Of a DNA stretch of 64,000 nt, positions 16,675 through 25,343 are shown in pieces. This DNA comes from Pelagicoccus sp. SDUM812003 (GTDB lineage Bacteria; Verrucomicrobiota; Verrucomicrobiia; Opitutales; Opitutaceae), in assembly GCF_031127815.1 (NCBI RefSeq), contig NZ_JARXHY010000011.1:62001-126000 (forward strand), given 5' to 3'. The notes below the pieces were generated by a model. That model was not told where the DNA came from. It was given only the letters and a program-made list of their open reading frames with translations, and did no database searches. Position 1 is the stretch's first letter; each line of letters opens with the position of its first letter. A program made the position numbers and the translations under genes.

Positions 16675-17529
16675 TTAGCGGCTTCGCACTCGTACGTCGT
16701 TGCGCAATTTCGCGAAAGCGGGGGTGCGGCTCTGGAAGGATCCTTGAATGGGGTTGACGCTTTCGGCGACCACGGCGTGGGCCACGGGCACGTATGCGTT
16801 TTGGCAGAAGATGCCGTTGGTGGGGTCGATCCCGCGCCAGCCTGCTCCGGGAAGGAAGATTTCAGCCCAGGCATGCATGTCGCCGGAGGCGTTTCCGTCA
16901 ACGAGCGGATCGTGCAGGTAGCCACTGACAAAGCGGGCCGCGATGCCAAGGGTGCGGGCGCAGTCGATAAGAGCCACAGCGTAGTCTCGGCAGGATCCGC
17001 CGCCTTGCTGGAGCGTTTGGATGCTGGTCTGGATGCCAGCTTCGTCCCGACGCTTGTAGGAAAGGTTCTGATACAGCGCCTGGTTCAAGGCGAAGATCCA
17101 GGAGACGGTATCGCTTGGCTGCGAGGGAAAGTTCTCTTGAATCCAGCGTTTCACCACGGACTGCGTCTCCTCGTCTGGTGGCTCGAGGTAGATGCCTAGG
17201 TTGAAACGGTGCAGCGGCTCGTACTCGAAAGGGAATGCCCTTGCGTAGTCGCGCACTAGAAAGTCGAAGGGCGGCAGATCGGTGGTAGTGACGGTGCAGT
17301 CGGAGCGAATTTCCAAAAGGTCTGACTGAAGAAAGAACTGGGCGCTGGCCGGCAGGTTGTCGAAGTCGTCTCGCATCCACTGGATCGTCGCTTCTGGCGA
17401 GAAGGTGAAGCTGAAGCTATCGACCGTGAGAAGCGGGTTTTCCCTTGGTCTCATGTAGAGCAGATGGGGGTTGAACTGAACGGTTCGATCGTATTCGTAG
17501 CGCGTGTGGTGGGAAATCTGGATTCGCAT
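16675..17529 (-). CDS. Transglutaminase-like cysteine peptidase-fold protein
   Basis: A 284-residue cytosolic protein of the bacterial transglutaminase-like family. The N-terminal beta region is MRIQISHHTRYEYDRTVQF, followed by LLYMRPRE, typical of PF08379-type N-termini. The core has the catalytic triad Cys180 (GGGSCRDYA), His219 (GDMHAWAEIF) and Asp235 (WRGIDPTNG). Such proteins usually lie beside alpha-E and circularly permuted ATP-grasp genes in a predicted peptide-synthesis or modification system. Here no intact partner is present, but frame-disrupted coding-like sequence lies immediately upstream. The frame is open upstream to 18219; I start at ATG 17529, where family similarity begins. 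Confidence 0.87.
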   Translation of the reverse strand: MRIQISHHTRYEYDRTVQFNPHLLYMRPRENPLLTVDSFSFTFSPEATIQWMRDDFDNLPASAQFFLQSDLLEIRSDCTVTTTDLPPFDFLVRDYARAFPFEYEPLHRFNLGIYLEPPDEETQSVVKRWIQENFPSQPSDTVSWIFALNQALYQNLSYKRRDEAGIQTSIQTLQQGGGSCRDYAVALIDCARTLGIAARFVSGYLHDPLVDGNASGDMHAWAEIFLPGAGWRGIDPTNGIFCQNAYVPVAHAVVAESVNPIQGSFQSRTPAFAKLRNDVRVRSR

Positions 17530-18200
17530 CGGAAAGTGTTTTAGGTCTGCAGGAAGGCTCAAGGGGCCAGGGGACCCTAATTCTTGGTTGAATTCTTCTT
17601 TTTCGGGGTCGCTCCAGCCAATCTGCTCCAAATCGCAGGATGAAGCGAGCACCATCGTCGGTCGATGGCGGCGAAGCGCAGAGGTCGAAGGAATCGGGCC
17701 GCAGCGCTTGTAATGTATTGATAAAGTGGATGCGCTGGAAGGGCTCGCCTTCCGTGCTGGCAAGTTCGAGACCAGTTTCCTGGGGCGAGTCGAGTCGGTA
17801 GCTGACAGCCTTATCCATCGTGCGAGCTCCACGCTGCTTTCGATGAGCAATCTGATCGGGAAAACGCGTTTGTAGGGCTCAAGATGCGCGTAGTCGCCGA
17901 ATCCATCGATCTCCGTTTCGGTGATCACGATCGGCGAATTTACGACTCTCAGGTCGTTGATGTCAGGATACCGCACACCTGAGCGAGCACCCATTCGGTG
18001 ACTTCCTCTCGCTTTTGCTCTGTCAGGAGGCGGTCGATCCTGCTCGGCTGCTGCGATCTCCAGGGGCGCAACTGAAGATGGAACTTCGCGCTTCGATCCT
18101 GCAGCGTGGAAGCGGTCCTGCCGTCCGATGCGTCCCGCGTATTCGAAGACGCAATACGTAACGGTACGGTCGGGAAGCTTTTGTCGTTTTCTTTGGCACT
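17530..18200 (-). pseudogene. Frame-disrupted coding-like stretch upstream of the transglutaminase gene
   Basis: Read on the minus strand, protein-like sequence switches frame several times. It begins as TVTYCVFEYAGRIGRQDRFHA, shifts to a frame reading IDRLLTEQKREEVTEWVLAQV, returns as YPDINDLRVVNSPIVITE and GFGDYAHLEPYKRVFPIRLL, and moves to a third frame with AVSYRLDSPQETGLELAS. It comes back near CDLEQIGWSDPEKEEFNQEL and runs in frame into the transglutaminase start. Each piece looks like coding sequence, but no single frame is coherent. Either this is a decayed gene or the assembly has several indels here. I do not recognise the parent family. Confidence 0.4.
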
Positions 18201-18269
18201 CTCGCCTTGTGTTTGCCACGCGCTCGAATAAAGTCTTTGCACCTCAAACAATTAGCGTTTTTTCGAACT

Positions 18270-18671
18270 ATGAAAAGTGGAGATCCCGCACCTATCGATG
18301 ACCTCTCTCTGGTCATTGCGACCAAGCAAAGCTCGCCGTCTCGCACCCTCGAGATCGTGTCCGAATCGGCCCGTTGGCTCAAAGCCGCTTTGAAGGGAGC
18401 GGGAGTGACGTTCAACTACTCGTCCTGCAAGGACGACGATCACTACGGCTTCGCTGCGGTGACGATTATCCGCAACTATCATGGACAGCCGGCGAGTCTG
18501 GATCTCAAGATCGCCGAGATCCGCGGGTGCCCGTACGTCTTCGCCGAGGTGCGTTCGCTGGGCAAGCTCGACGGCACCATGTTTCCATTCTTCGGCAACC
18601 TCCAATCGGACGACGAGCGAGATCTGCTGCTGCACTACATCGCGGACTTCGTGATAAGCGCGGACGATTGA
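18270..18671 (+). CDS. Conserved-looking protein of unknown function
   Basis: A 133-residue protein with no signal or membrane segment. The pattern is mixed alpha/beta with a central RTLEIVSESARWLKAALKGAGV helix, strands FAAVTIIRNYHG and LDLKIAEIRGCPYVFAEV, and an acidic C-terminal helix. Start ATG 18270 is the first in-frame methionine; no clear ribosome binding site is seen. It is divergent from the degenerate region and upstream of the PL11 lyase gene by 138 bases. No family is recognised. Confidence 0.6.
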   Translation: MKSGDPAPIDDLSLVIATKQSSPSRTLEIVSESARWLKAALKGAGVTFNYSSCKDDDHYGFAAVTIIRNYHGQPASLDLKIAEIRGCPYVFAEVRSLGKLDGTMFPFFGNLQSDDERDLLLHYIADFVISADD

Positions 18672-18809
18672 GCGACGCCTCGCAGACTGCAGTCCATTCT
18701 CGCGTGGCGAGTTGACTGTCAGAAGTCTTTCGGGGCGTTGGGGTGAAATCGTTTGGTTAGGAACAGACGTCGTCAGGGGAGCAATCCCTTCCTCCAACCC
18801 CGATATCCC

Positions 18810-20765
18810 ATGTCCCGAAAACTGATTTCGTTCTCTCTCGTTCTCTGTCTCAGCTCGATGGTTACCCTAGTCGCCGCCCCTAGGATGGAGCGGCTCGACA
18901 GGGGATTGGTCGCTGTGCAACAGGCTGATGGGAGCGTATTCGTGACTTGGCGATTGCTAGGCGACGAGGACGCGGCAACCGCTTTCAACCTCTACCGTGA
19001 AACCGCGGCCGCTAAGGTCTCGACGGATTGGGGCGACTACGCTTCGCTCCCGGAGCTGGAAACGGGCGTGACTCGCCTAAACGAGGAACCGCTGGCCGGA
19101 CCGACTTGGTTTGTCGATCACGGCGCGGAGCTGTTTCGAGAAACGAGCTACTTCGTACGGCCAGTGCTCGGGGGAAAGGAGGGCGAGGCCAGCAAGCGGT
19201 TTGCCATCAAGCCAGGCAGCCTGCCGCTTCCCTACCACCGCGTTCCCATTCAGACGCCGGCTGGCTACACGCCGAACGACGCCTCGATTGGCGATCTGGA
19301 CGGCGATGGAGACTACGAGATCGTGCTCAAGCAAGAAGGACGCGCCCATGACAATTCGCGACGCGGCGTCACCGATCCCGTTTTCCTGCAAGCCTATTCG
19401 CTGGAGGGGCAGTTGCTATGGCAGATCGATCTCGGTATCAACATCCGGGCGGGCGCTCACTACACTCAGTTCATGGTGTATGACTTTGATGGAGACGGAA
19501 AGGCGGAGGTGGCCTGCAAGACCGCGGACGGCTCGCGAGATGCGTTGGGGACGGTGATCGGCGATGCCGATGCGGATTGGCGAAATGACGCGGGCTACAT
19601 TATCCGCGGTCCGGAATTCCTGACGATTTTCGAGGGAGAAACGGGCCGCGCCCTGAGCACGGCGCCTTACGAGCCTTCGCGACATCCCACGGTGGATGAT
19701 CCCAGTCCTGAGCAAATGGAGGCGGTATGGGGAGATGGATACGGGAATCGAATGGATCGGTTTCTTGCTGGCGTGGCTTACCTCGATGGCGAAACCCCGA
19801 GTTTGATCATGTGTCGCGGCTACTACACGCGTACCGTAGTCGTGGCGTGGGATTGGAAAAACGGCGAGCTCACCAAGCGCTGGCTCTTCGATAGCGACGC
19901 TACTGCCGAGAATCGTCCTTATCGCGGGCAGGGGGACCACAGTCTCTCCATCGCTGATGTCGATGCGGACGGAAAGCAGGAGATCATCTATGGCTCGATG
20001 GTTTTGGACCACGATGGCGCTGGGCTTTATTCGACCGGGTGGGGACATGGAGATGCCCTGCATGTGACCGACCACGTGCCTAGCAATCCCGGTCTGGAGG
20101 TGTTCAATATTCAAGAGCGCTTCGACCAGCAAGGAATGAACATGAGAGACGCCGCGACGGGCGAAGCCATTTTTACGGTGCCTTCGGTGAAGCCGGCGGA
20201 GTACGGGGGCGATCGCGGCGAGGGGCCGGGCCGCGGTATCGCCGTCAACATGGACCCGCGTTTTCCCGGCTCCGAAAGCTGGGCCGCTGGAGCGGGCATG
20301 TCGAAGGTGTTCAGCGCGGTAGGCGATTGGATCTACGACAAGCCGGCCGGCATCCCGACGAATTTCGCGGTGTGGTGGGATGGAGATTTGCAGCGCGAGC
20401 TGCTCGATCGGAATTTCATATTGAAGTTCAATCCCCAGACCGAGCAGTTGGATCGCTTGCTCACAGCCCATGGAAGCGAATCGAACAACGGTACCAAGGC
20501 TACGCCAACTCTGAGTGGAGATATCTGGGGAGATTGGCGCGAGGAAGTGATCTGGCGTTCTCGCGACAATAGCGAGCTGCGCATCTACACCAGCGCCGTT
20601 CCAACTCGTCACCGCATGCCGACGCTGTTGCACGACGCCCAGTATCGAGTGGCTCTCGCTTGGCAAAACGTGGCCTACAACCAACCGCCGCACCCCAGCT
20701 TCTACCTCGGAGATGAAGCGCCGCTCCCGGAGCGGAATCGCGTCGAAGTGGTGGCGGAAAAGTGA
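18810..20765 (+). CDS. Rhamnogalacturonan lyase, polysaccharide lyase family 11
   Basis: Secreted or periplasmic enzyme cleaving the rhamnogalacturonan-I backbone of pectin by beta-elimination. An N-terminal Sec signal (SFSLVLCLSSMVTLVAAP) is followed by the eight-bladed propeller of PL11. Calcium-type repeats are clear: IGDLDGDGDYEIVLKQ, DFDGDGKAEVACKTADG and IADVDADGKQEIIYGS. The ending GDIWGDWREEVIWR and PHPSFYLG matches the family. At 651 residues it is similar to YesW-type enzymes. ATG 18810 is chosen because the signal peptide starts there. No transporter, sulfatase or other pectin genes are adjacent. The nearby TonB/ExbB genes could power uptake, but that link is speculative. Confidence 0.9.
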   Translation: MSRKLISFSLVLCLSSMVTLVAAPRMERLDRGLVAVQQADGSVFVTWRLLGDEDAATAFNLYRETAAAKVSTDWGDYASLPELETGVTRLNEEPLAGPTWFVDHGAELFRETSYFVRPVLGGKEGEASKRFAIKPGSLPLPYHRVPIQTPAGYTPNDASIGDLDGDGDYEIVLKQEGRAHDNSRRGVTDPVFLQAYSLEGQLLWQIDLGINIRAGAHYTQFMVYDFDGDGKAEVACKTADGSRDALGTVIGDADADWRNDAGYIIRGPEFLTIFEGETGRALSTAPYEPSRHPTVDDPSPEQMEAVWGDGYGNRMDRFLAGVAYLDGETPSLIMCRGYYTRTVVVAWDWKNGELTKRWLFDSDATAENRPYRGQGDHSLSIADVDADGKQEIIYGSMVLDHDGAGLYSTGWGHGDALHVTDHVPSNPGLEVFNIQERFDQQGMNMRDAATGEAIFTVPSVKPAEYGGDRGEGPGRGIAVNMDPRFPGSESWAAGAGMSKVFSAVGDWIYDKPAGIPTNFAVWWDGDLQRELLDRNFILKFNPQTEQLDRLLTAHGSESNNGTKATPTLSGDIWGDWREEVIWRSRDNSELRIYTSAVPTRHRMPTLLHDAQYRVALAWQNVAYNQPPHPSFYLGDEAPLPERNRVEVVAEK

Positions 20766-20875
20766 GCGAAAGCAGCATCGCCAGAGATGGCGCTAGCGAA
20801 GCAGGCCTGGAGAGAAGCTCGATCTTCTTCGAGTCGTAAGCGGCCAGCAGGGTAGGTGTGGCGGGCGCTCGCGCC

Positions 20876-23077
20876 TCAGCTCCAGCTCAGATCGTTCTTG
20901 ATCAGGGGAAGGCTGCGCACGCGCTTGCCGCAGGCGGCGTAGATGGCGTTGGTGATCGCTGGCGTGGTGGGCGGGAATGCCGGTTCGCCGAGGCCAGTTG
21001 GCGGATTGTCCGATTGGATGAACACCGCGTCCAGCTTGGGAGCGTCGGAAATGCGCAGCATCGGGTAGGTGTCGAAGTTGCCCTGCCGCACGCGACCGTT
21101 CTCCACTGTGATCTCTTGTCTCCAAGCTGAGTTCAAGGCGTCCAGCATCGATCCGTGCACCTGGTTTTCCGCGCCCGACAGATTGACGATGGGGCCCACG
21201 TCGACCGCTGCGGTGAGCTTCTCAACCTTCAGGGAACCGTTTTGGCTCACGGAAACGTCGGCCACGACCGCAACGTATCCTTGGTGGCTGAAGTGAAAGG
21301 CGATGCCTTGACCGCGGCCTTTCGCGAGCGATTTGCCCCAGCCGGCCTTTTCGGCCGCTTGGCGAAGCACGCCTTTCATGCGAGCGGTGTCGTAGTCGGG
21401 CGAGCGGGGATTGTCCGCGGGCACCTTGCGGTCCGGTCCCAGCAGATTGAGTCGAAACGCGAGCGGATCGACCTTCGCGGCGACCGCAAGCTCGTCCATG
21501 AAGCTTTGGATGACGAACGCCAGGGCGCAGCTTCCAGGAGCCCGCCACCAGCCCATGGGCACGTTGCTGGAGAGGATGCTTTGCTGCTGTAGGTAGTGCT
21601 CGACGAAGCGAGCAGGGAGCTCGTCGCTGGAGATGCCCGCTCCATGTCCGGATTGCTCCGTGGAGTTGTGGCCAAGGGTCACGAAATGGTTTTTCCATGC
21701 GGCGAGCTTGCCGTCGGAGTCCACCGCGCCCTTGAGAGAGTGCCAGCCCGCGGCCCGATAGTAGTCCTGCTGCATGTCCTGCTCGCGCGTCCAGGTGAGC
21801 TTGATGGGTACGCCCTCGTTTCGTTTGGCGATGTAGGCCGCTTCGGCGACGAAGTCGCTCATGAGTCGACGCCCGAAACCGCCGCCAATGCGGGTGATTT
21901 CCAGGTGAATGTTCTCCTTGGGGATTTCGAGTGAGGAAGCCACCTGATCGACCGCTGAACCAGGGTTCTGGGTGGGACTCCAGATGGTGAGCTTGCCATC
22001 TTGGTACAGCGCGGTGGTGTTTTGCGGTTCCAGGGTGGCGTGGCTCAGGTAGGGGTATTTGTATTGCGCTTCCACCACGGTGGGAGCTTGGGAAAAAACG
22101 GCTTCCACGTCGCCGTCCTCGCGAATGACCGGGCCTTCGCTGGCGAAGCGCTCCTGGGCGTTTTGGTCGTAGAGCAGGGAGTTCTGCTCTGAGACGGAGC
22201 CTTCGTTCCAGAGAACTTGCAGGCTTTCCATCGCTTTTTGGGCAGACCAGCTATCGGAGGCCACGATGGCGATCCCGGGCGCGATGCCCGCTTGATCGGT
22301 GACCAGGTACGCGTCCACGACTCCCTTCATGCGCTTGATGGTTTCCAGATTGGCGCTGCGCGGGGAGCCGCCGAAAGCCGGGCATTTCAGGTAGCAGGCG
22401 TGGCGCATGCCTTCGGCCTGCTGATCGATGCCGAACAGTGGCTCGCCGGTGACCAGTTTCCGGTTGTCTACTCCGGTGATGCGTTTGCCGAGGAGTTTGA
22501 AGGTTTTGGGATCTTTCAGCGATACCTCTTCTAGGGCGGGAGCCTCCATGGTCGCGGCGGTTGCCACCAGATCCTTGTAGGCGAGCGTCTTCTTCGACTT
22601 GAGATGCTTCACCACGCCTTGGTCGGCCTGGCACTCGTCGCTGGACACTCCCCAGGTCTGGGCCGCGGCGTTTTCGAGCATGGCGCGGCCCACGGCTCCC
22701 ACTTGGCGAAAGTAGTGGTAGTGGCCCGGAGTGGCTCCGCTGCCTCCTGCTCCCTGCCAGCCGAAGAGGCCGGGCACGTACGGGGCTGCTTCGACGGTGA
22801 CGCTTTCCCAGGGCGCCTCCAGCTCCTCGGCGACGATCATGGGCAGGGAGGTTTTGATGCCCTGTCCGATTTCCGGGTTTTTGGAGATGATGGTGATCGC
22901 ACCTTTGCTATCGATGCGGATGAAGAAGTTTGGCTCGAAGCTGCTTGGGAGGTCGGTCTTGGAGAAGGCTCTGCTGGGGATGAGAGCGCTGAGCAGCAAT
23001 CCGCCACCTGCAAGGGCGCTGGCTTTGATGAAGTCTCGGCGATCGAAGGTAGGGCGGGGAAGGGTCGATTGACTCAT
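20876..23077 (-). CDS. iorB: Molybdopterin-binding oxidoreductase large subunit, isoquinoline 1-oxidoreductase beta-like
   Basis: Large subunit of a xanthine-oxidase-family molybdenum hydroxylase that oxidises N-heterocycles or aldehydes. The Tat signal RRDFIKASALAGGGLLLSA implies export of the folded enzyme. The N-terminal part reads FIRIDSKGAITIISKNPEIGQGIKT. The molybdopterin domains include TRIGGGFGRRLMSDFVAEA, PMGWWRAPGS and the C-terminal PPTGLGEPAFPPTTPAITNAIY with the catalytic Glu. Length is 733 residues. The [2Fe-2S] subunit gene lies 59 bases upstream on the same strand, the usual order. No third cytochrome subunit or XdhC-like maturation factor is present in the window. The physiological substrate is not deducible. 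Confidence 0.9.
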   Translation of the reverse strand: MSQSTLPRPTFDRRDFIKASALAGGGLLLSALIPSRAFSKTDLPSSFEPNFFIRIDSKGAITIISKNPEIGQGIKTSLPMIVAEELEAPWESVTVEAAPYVPGLFGWQGAGGSGATPGHYHYFRQVGAVGRAMLENAAAQTWGVSSDECQADQGVVKHLKSKKTLAYKDLVATAATMEAPALEEVSLKDPKTFKLLGKRITGVDNRKLVTGEPLFGIDQQAEGMRHACYLKCPAFGGSPRSANLETIKRMKGVVDAYLVTDQAGIAPGIAIVASDSWSAQKAMESLQVLWNEGSVSEQNSLLYDQNAQERFASEGPVIREDGDVEAVFSQAPTVVEAQYKYPYLSHATLEPQNTTALYQDGKLTIWSPTQNPGSAVDQVASSLEIPKENIHLEITRIGGGFGRRLMSDFVAEAAYIAKRNEGVPIKLTWTREQDMQQDYYRAAGWHSLKGAVDSDGKLAAWKNHFVTLGHNSTEQSGHGAGISSDELPARFVEHYLQQQSILSSNVPMGWWRAPGSCALAFVIQSFMDELAVAAKVDPLAFRLNLLGPDRKVPADNPRSPDYDTARMKGVLRQAAEKAGWGKSLAKGRGQGIAFHFSHQGYVAVVADVSVSQNGSLKVEKLTAAVDVGPIVNLSGAENQVHGSMLDALNSAWRQEITVENGRVRQGNFDTYPMLRISDAPKLDAVFIQSDNPPTGLGEPAFPPTTPAITNAIYAACGKRVRSLPLIKNDLSWS

Positions 23078-23136
23078 GACGTATGGCTGGGGGAAAGGGG
23101 TTCTCGTTTCGAAGCGGATAAGGACCGACGAGCGAT

Positions 23137-23595
23137 TCAGCTCGTGGCCGCGGTGTGGATGGCTTTGCGGATCCGAGTGTAGGTGGCGCAGCGGCAGAGG
23201 TTTCCCGACATGGCGGAATCGATTTCCTCGTCGCTCGGTTTGGGGTTGCGCGTCAGGAGCGCGGTGGCGCTCATGATTTGGCCCGATTGGCAGTAGCCGC
23301 ATTGGGGAACGTCTTCTTCGATCCATGCTTCCTGCACCGCCGTGAGCTTCCCGTCTTTCGCCAGGCCTTCAATGGTGGTGATCTGCCCAGTCGAGGCGGC
23401 CGCTACCGGCAGCTGGCAGGAACGCATGGCGGCGCCGTTGAAATGGATGGTGCAGGCACCGCAAATGCCTTTTCCGCAACCGTATTTGGTGCCGAGCAAT
23501 CCGAGGTGATCGCGAAGGATCCAAAGGAGGGGGGTGTCGGGGTCGGCGTCCACGCTGCGCTGCTGGCCGTTTACGGAAAGGCTGAATTGACTCAT
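23137..23595 (-). CDS. iorA: [2Fe-2S] subunit of IorAB-type molybdenum hydroxylase
   Basis: Small electron-transfer subunit (152 residues) partnering the downstream IorB. The N-terminal plant-type ferredoxin cluster is [23 protein letters not shown]. The C-terminal helical domain carries the second cluster in [16 protein letters not shown] and [16 protein letters not shown]. All eight cluster cysteines are visible. The start at 23595 gives the standard N-terminus [11 protein letters not shown]; an extension to 23682 lacks family similarity. There is no signal peptide, so export would be by hitch-hiking on the Tat signal of IorB. Confidence 0.93.
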   Translation of the reverse strand: MSQFSLSVNGQQRSVDADPDTPLLWILRDHLGLLGTKYGCGKGICGACTIHFNGAAMRSCQLPVAAASTGQITTIEGLAKDGKLTAVQEAWIEEDVPQCGYCQSGQIMSATALLTRNPKPSDEEIDSAMSGNLCRCATYTRIRKAIHTAATS

Positions 23596-23776
23596 ATGGA
23601 GAGGGTGTTGGAAGTCTGAGGTGCTCGTACTATGGGGAGGAGAAGCGTGTTCCCGTTCGCGAAGCATCGCAACGGTTTTCACGTTCTCCCGTACGAGCGG
23701 AAAACGAGGAGAGGCGGGCTTTGAATCCAGTCTAATTCAAAAAAAACGCGTGGCGTCGTCCCGGCCGAGAGGACGA

Positions 23777-23806
23777 AAAAGCGGACCATCCAGAAAGATG
23801 GTCCGC
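23777..23806 (-). terminator. Rho-independent terminator of the 24486 tonB gene
   Basis: GCGGACCATC (23781-23790) pairs exactly with GATGGTCCGC (23797-23806). Read on the minus strand the stem is followed by TTTTT. It lies about 30 bases after the tonB-like stop. Confidence 0.85.
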
Positions 23807-23838
23807 CGAGCGATGATCAGTGCTATCGTTGCCAGGCC

Positions 23839-24486
23839 TCAGGGCTTGAACAGGATGGGCAGCTTGACGAGCGTGTTGACGTCCTGCCCGTCCTTGCGTC
23901 CGGGCTTCCATTTGGAGTGTTCGACCGCATCCAAGGCCGGCTGGTTGAAATGCCAGCTGGTTGATGTGACCACTCGGGCGTTTCTCACGCGTCCATCCGC
24001 CGCGATGACGAATTCCACCACGACTTTGCCCGGCTCGTGTTTCATCGAGTACGGGTAGAGCGGTTTCACCGCGACCAGCACGCTTGGGGATTGATCCAGC
24101 TCGTCGGGCAGGAAGGTCTCCATGGTTTTGGAGATGTCCTCGGAGGTGGTAGGTCCCCAGCCGGTGTCGATCGTGGCGTTGCCATTGCCCACCTGATTGA
24201 TCAAGCCTTCGAGATGCCTGATGTCGATCGGCGGCAAGGGCCGTTCAATCTCAGGGATCTCCTTATCCGCTTTTTGCGGGATAGGCGGGGCGGGAGGTTC
24301 GGGCGGCTTAGGCGGGGCGACTTCAGAGACGGTGACCGGCACCAGAGTCTCTGGTCCATCTAGCATGTCCGGAATGACATGCAGCAGCGGGAGGAGGGCG
24401 AAGGTAGCTAGGACACAGGCCCCTCCTAGAGAGACCGCTGCGAGTTCGTTTCTGTGTCCTCGGCTTGCTGGGTAGGTTGCGTTCAT
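23839..24486 (-). CDS. TonB-family energy transducer
   Basis: Inner-membrane anchored protein that couples proton-motive force to outer-membrane receptors. It has a short cytosolic tail, one transmembrane helix (about residues 16-38, LGGACVLATFALLPLLHVIP) and a proline-rich spacer (PPKPPEPPAPPIPQ) for crossing the periplasm. The C-terminal TonB domain reads LYPYSMKHEPGKVVVEFVIA with NQPALDAVEHSKWKPG and a final strand LVKLPILF. It is 215 residues and paralogous to the next gene upstream. It has its own promoter with a palindromic operator and its own terminator, so it is regulated separately from the exbB-tonB unit. Confidence 0.88.
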   Translation of the reverse strand: MNATYPASRGHRNELAAVSLGGACVLATFALLPLLHVIPDMLDGPETLVPVTVSEVAPPKPPEPPAPPIPQKADKEIPEIERPLPPIDIRHLEGLINQVGNGNATIDTGWGPTTSEDISKTMETFLPDELDQSPSVLVAVKPLYPYSMKHEPGKVVVEFVIAADGRVRNARVVTSTSWHFNQPALDAVEHSKWKPGRKDGQDVNTLVKLPILFKP

Positions 24487-24514
24487 AACACACCAAAAGA
24501 ACGCTTCGTTCTTT

Positions 24515-24534
24515 ATTCCTACAATTGTAGGAAT
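24515..24534. promoter_or_regulatory. 20-base perfect palindrome with TACA-N2-TGTA core, probable operator
   Basis: ATTCCTACAATTGTAGGAAT reads identically on both strands. Its core TACAATTGTA fits the TACA-N2-TGTA box of BlaI/MecI/CopY-family repressors (established for those families). It overlaps the predicted -10 of the downstream tonB promoter, a position for repression. A second box with the same core lies at 26206-26215. Confidence 0.7.
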
Positions 24535-24551
24535 AGTCGCTCGTTTTGCAA
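24524..24551 (-). promoter_or_regulatory. Predicted sigma70-type promoter of tonB (24486)
   Basis: On the minus strand TTGCAA (plus positions 24546-24551) and TACAAT (plus 24524-24529) are separated by 16 bases. The -10 matches TATAAT at five of six positions and lies inside the palindrome. Transcription would begin about 30 bases before the ATG at 24486. Confidence 0.55.
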
Positions 24552-24576
24552 GCTGCTTCGTCTGATTTTGGCATGA

Positions 24577-24602
24577 AAAAGGCGACCGCGGATGCGGTCG
24601 CC
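24577..24602 (-). terminator. Rho-independent terminator of the exbB-tonB operon
   Basis: GGCGACCGC (24581-24589) pairs with GCGGTCGCC (24594-24602) around a four-base loop. On the minus strand the stem is followed by five T. It lies 45 bases after the tonB stop at 24647 and separates this operon from the next tonB unit. Confidence 0.88.
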
Positions 24603-24646
24603 TTTGGTTTTCAAATAGCTAGGCGTGGGCCTGTTCGTTTTTCGCC

Positions 24647-25300
24647 CTACGGGGTGAACACGATCGGAATGCGCACCTTGCACGCCACCGGTTTTCCCTC
24701 CTTGGAGGCCGGGTTCCAAGTGGAGCGGGCCACGCAGTCGATCGCCGGCTGCTCGAACTCGCGGTGCGTGGAGCGAATGGCTCGGATGCGGTGGGGCTTT
24801 CCTTGCTGGTCGAGAACGAATTCCACCGTCACCTGTCCTTTGGTCTTGGACTGCTGCAACGAGTAGGGATACTGAGGCTTGTTCATGACCAGGGCGCTTG
24901 GCTTCTTGTCGACGTCCGCCAAGCTGAAGATGGTCATGCCTTCGAGGGCGTCGATGCCAGTGTCGAAATCGCCGAAGCCGAAATCGCCCACCGCGTCGCC
25001 GCTGCCTGGATTGAGGGCCATTTCCAACTGGGAAAGGGTCATTGGAGGGGGCGGTTCTTCCATCTCCGGCTCTTCCACGTCCTTCTCGTCTTCCGGCGGG
25101 GGCGGTTGCTCTTCCGGCGGGGGAGGAGGCGGAGCGATGGAGGAGTCTTCCGTGGTCACGGTCACGCTATCGCTGGCGTACTTGCCAAGGTAGTGCATGA
25201 AAGGGAGGAAAGCGAACACGATCAGGGTCATGATCACTGCCATGATGCCATTGACGGCGGCGTTGCCCTTCTGATCGGATGGTACGTAATTTGTGCTCAT
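24647..25300 (-). CDS. TonB-family energy transducer in exbB operon
   Basis: A 217-residue TonB-like protein. One transmembrane helix covers about residues 16-40 (GIMAVIMTLIVFAFLPFMHYL). A periplasmic spacer follows, rich in Pro and acidic residues (APPPPPPEEQPPPPEDEKDV). The C-terminal TonB domain has PQYPYSLQQSKTKGQVTVEF, FEQPAIDCVARSTWNPA and KVRIPIVF. It starts 43 bases after the exbB stop, on the same strand, and is probably co-transcribed with it. The spacer is unusually acidic compared with the Pro/Lys spacers of classic TonB. No ExbD gene lies in this cluster. Confidence 0.88.
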   Translation of the reverse strand: MSTNYVPSDQKGNAAVNGIMAVIMTLIVFAFLPFMHYLGKYASDSVTVTTEDSSIAPPPPPPEEQPPPPEDEKDVEEPEMEEPPPPMTLSQLEMALNPGSGDAVGDFGFGDFDTGIDALEGMTIFSLADVDKKPSALVMNKPQYPYSLQQSKTKGQVTVEFVLDQQGKPHRIRAIRSTHREFEQPAIDCVARSTWNPASKEGKPVACKVRIPIVFTP

Positions 25301-25343
25301 TTCAGCTATCGGTGTCGTTTCGGTGAGATTTCTAGTCGGTGGA

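Noticed and set aside
25020-25140. GGGGGCGG-type short repeats suggestive of a tandem repeat or G-quadruplex
   Set aside because: They are the codons of the proline/glutamate-rich spacer of the TonB protein read on the other strand.
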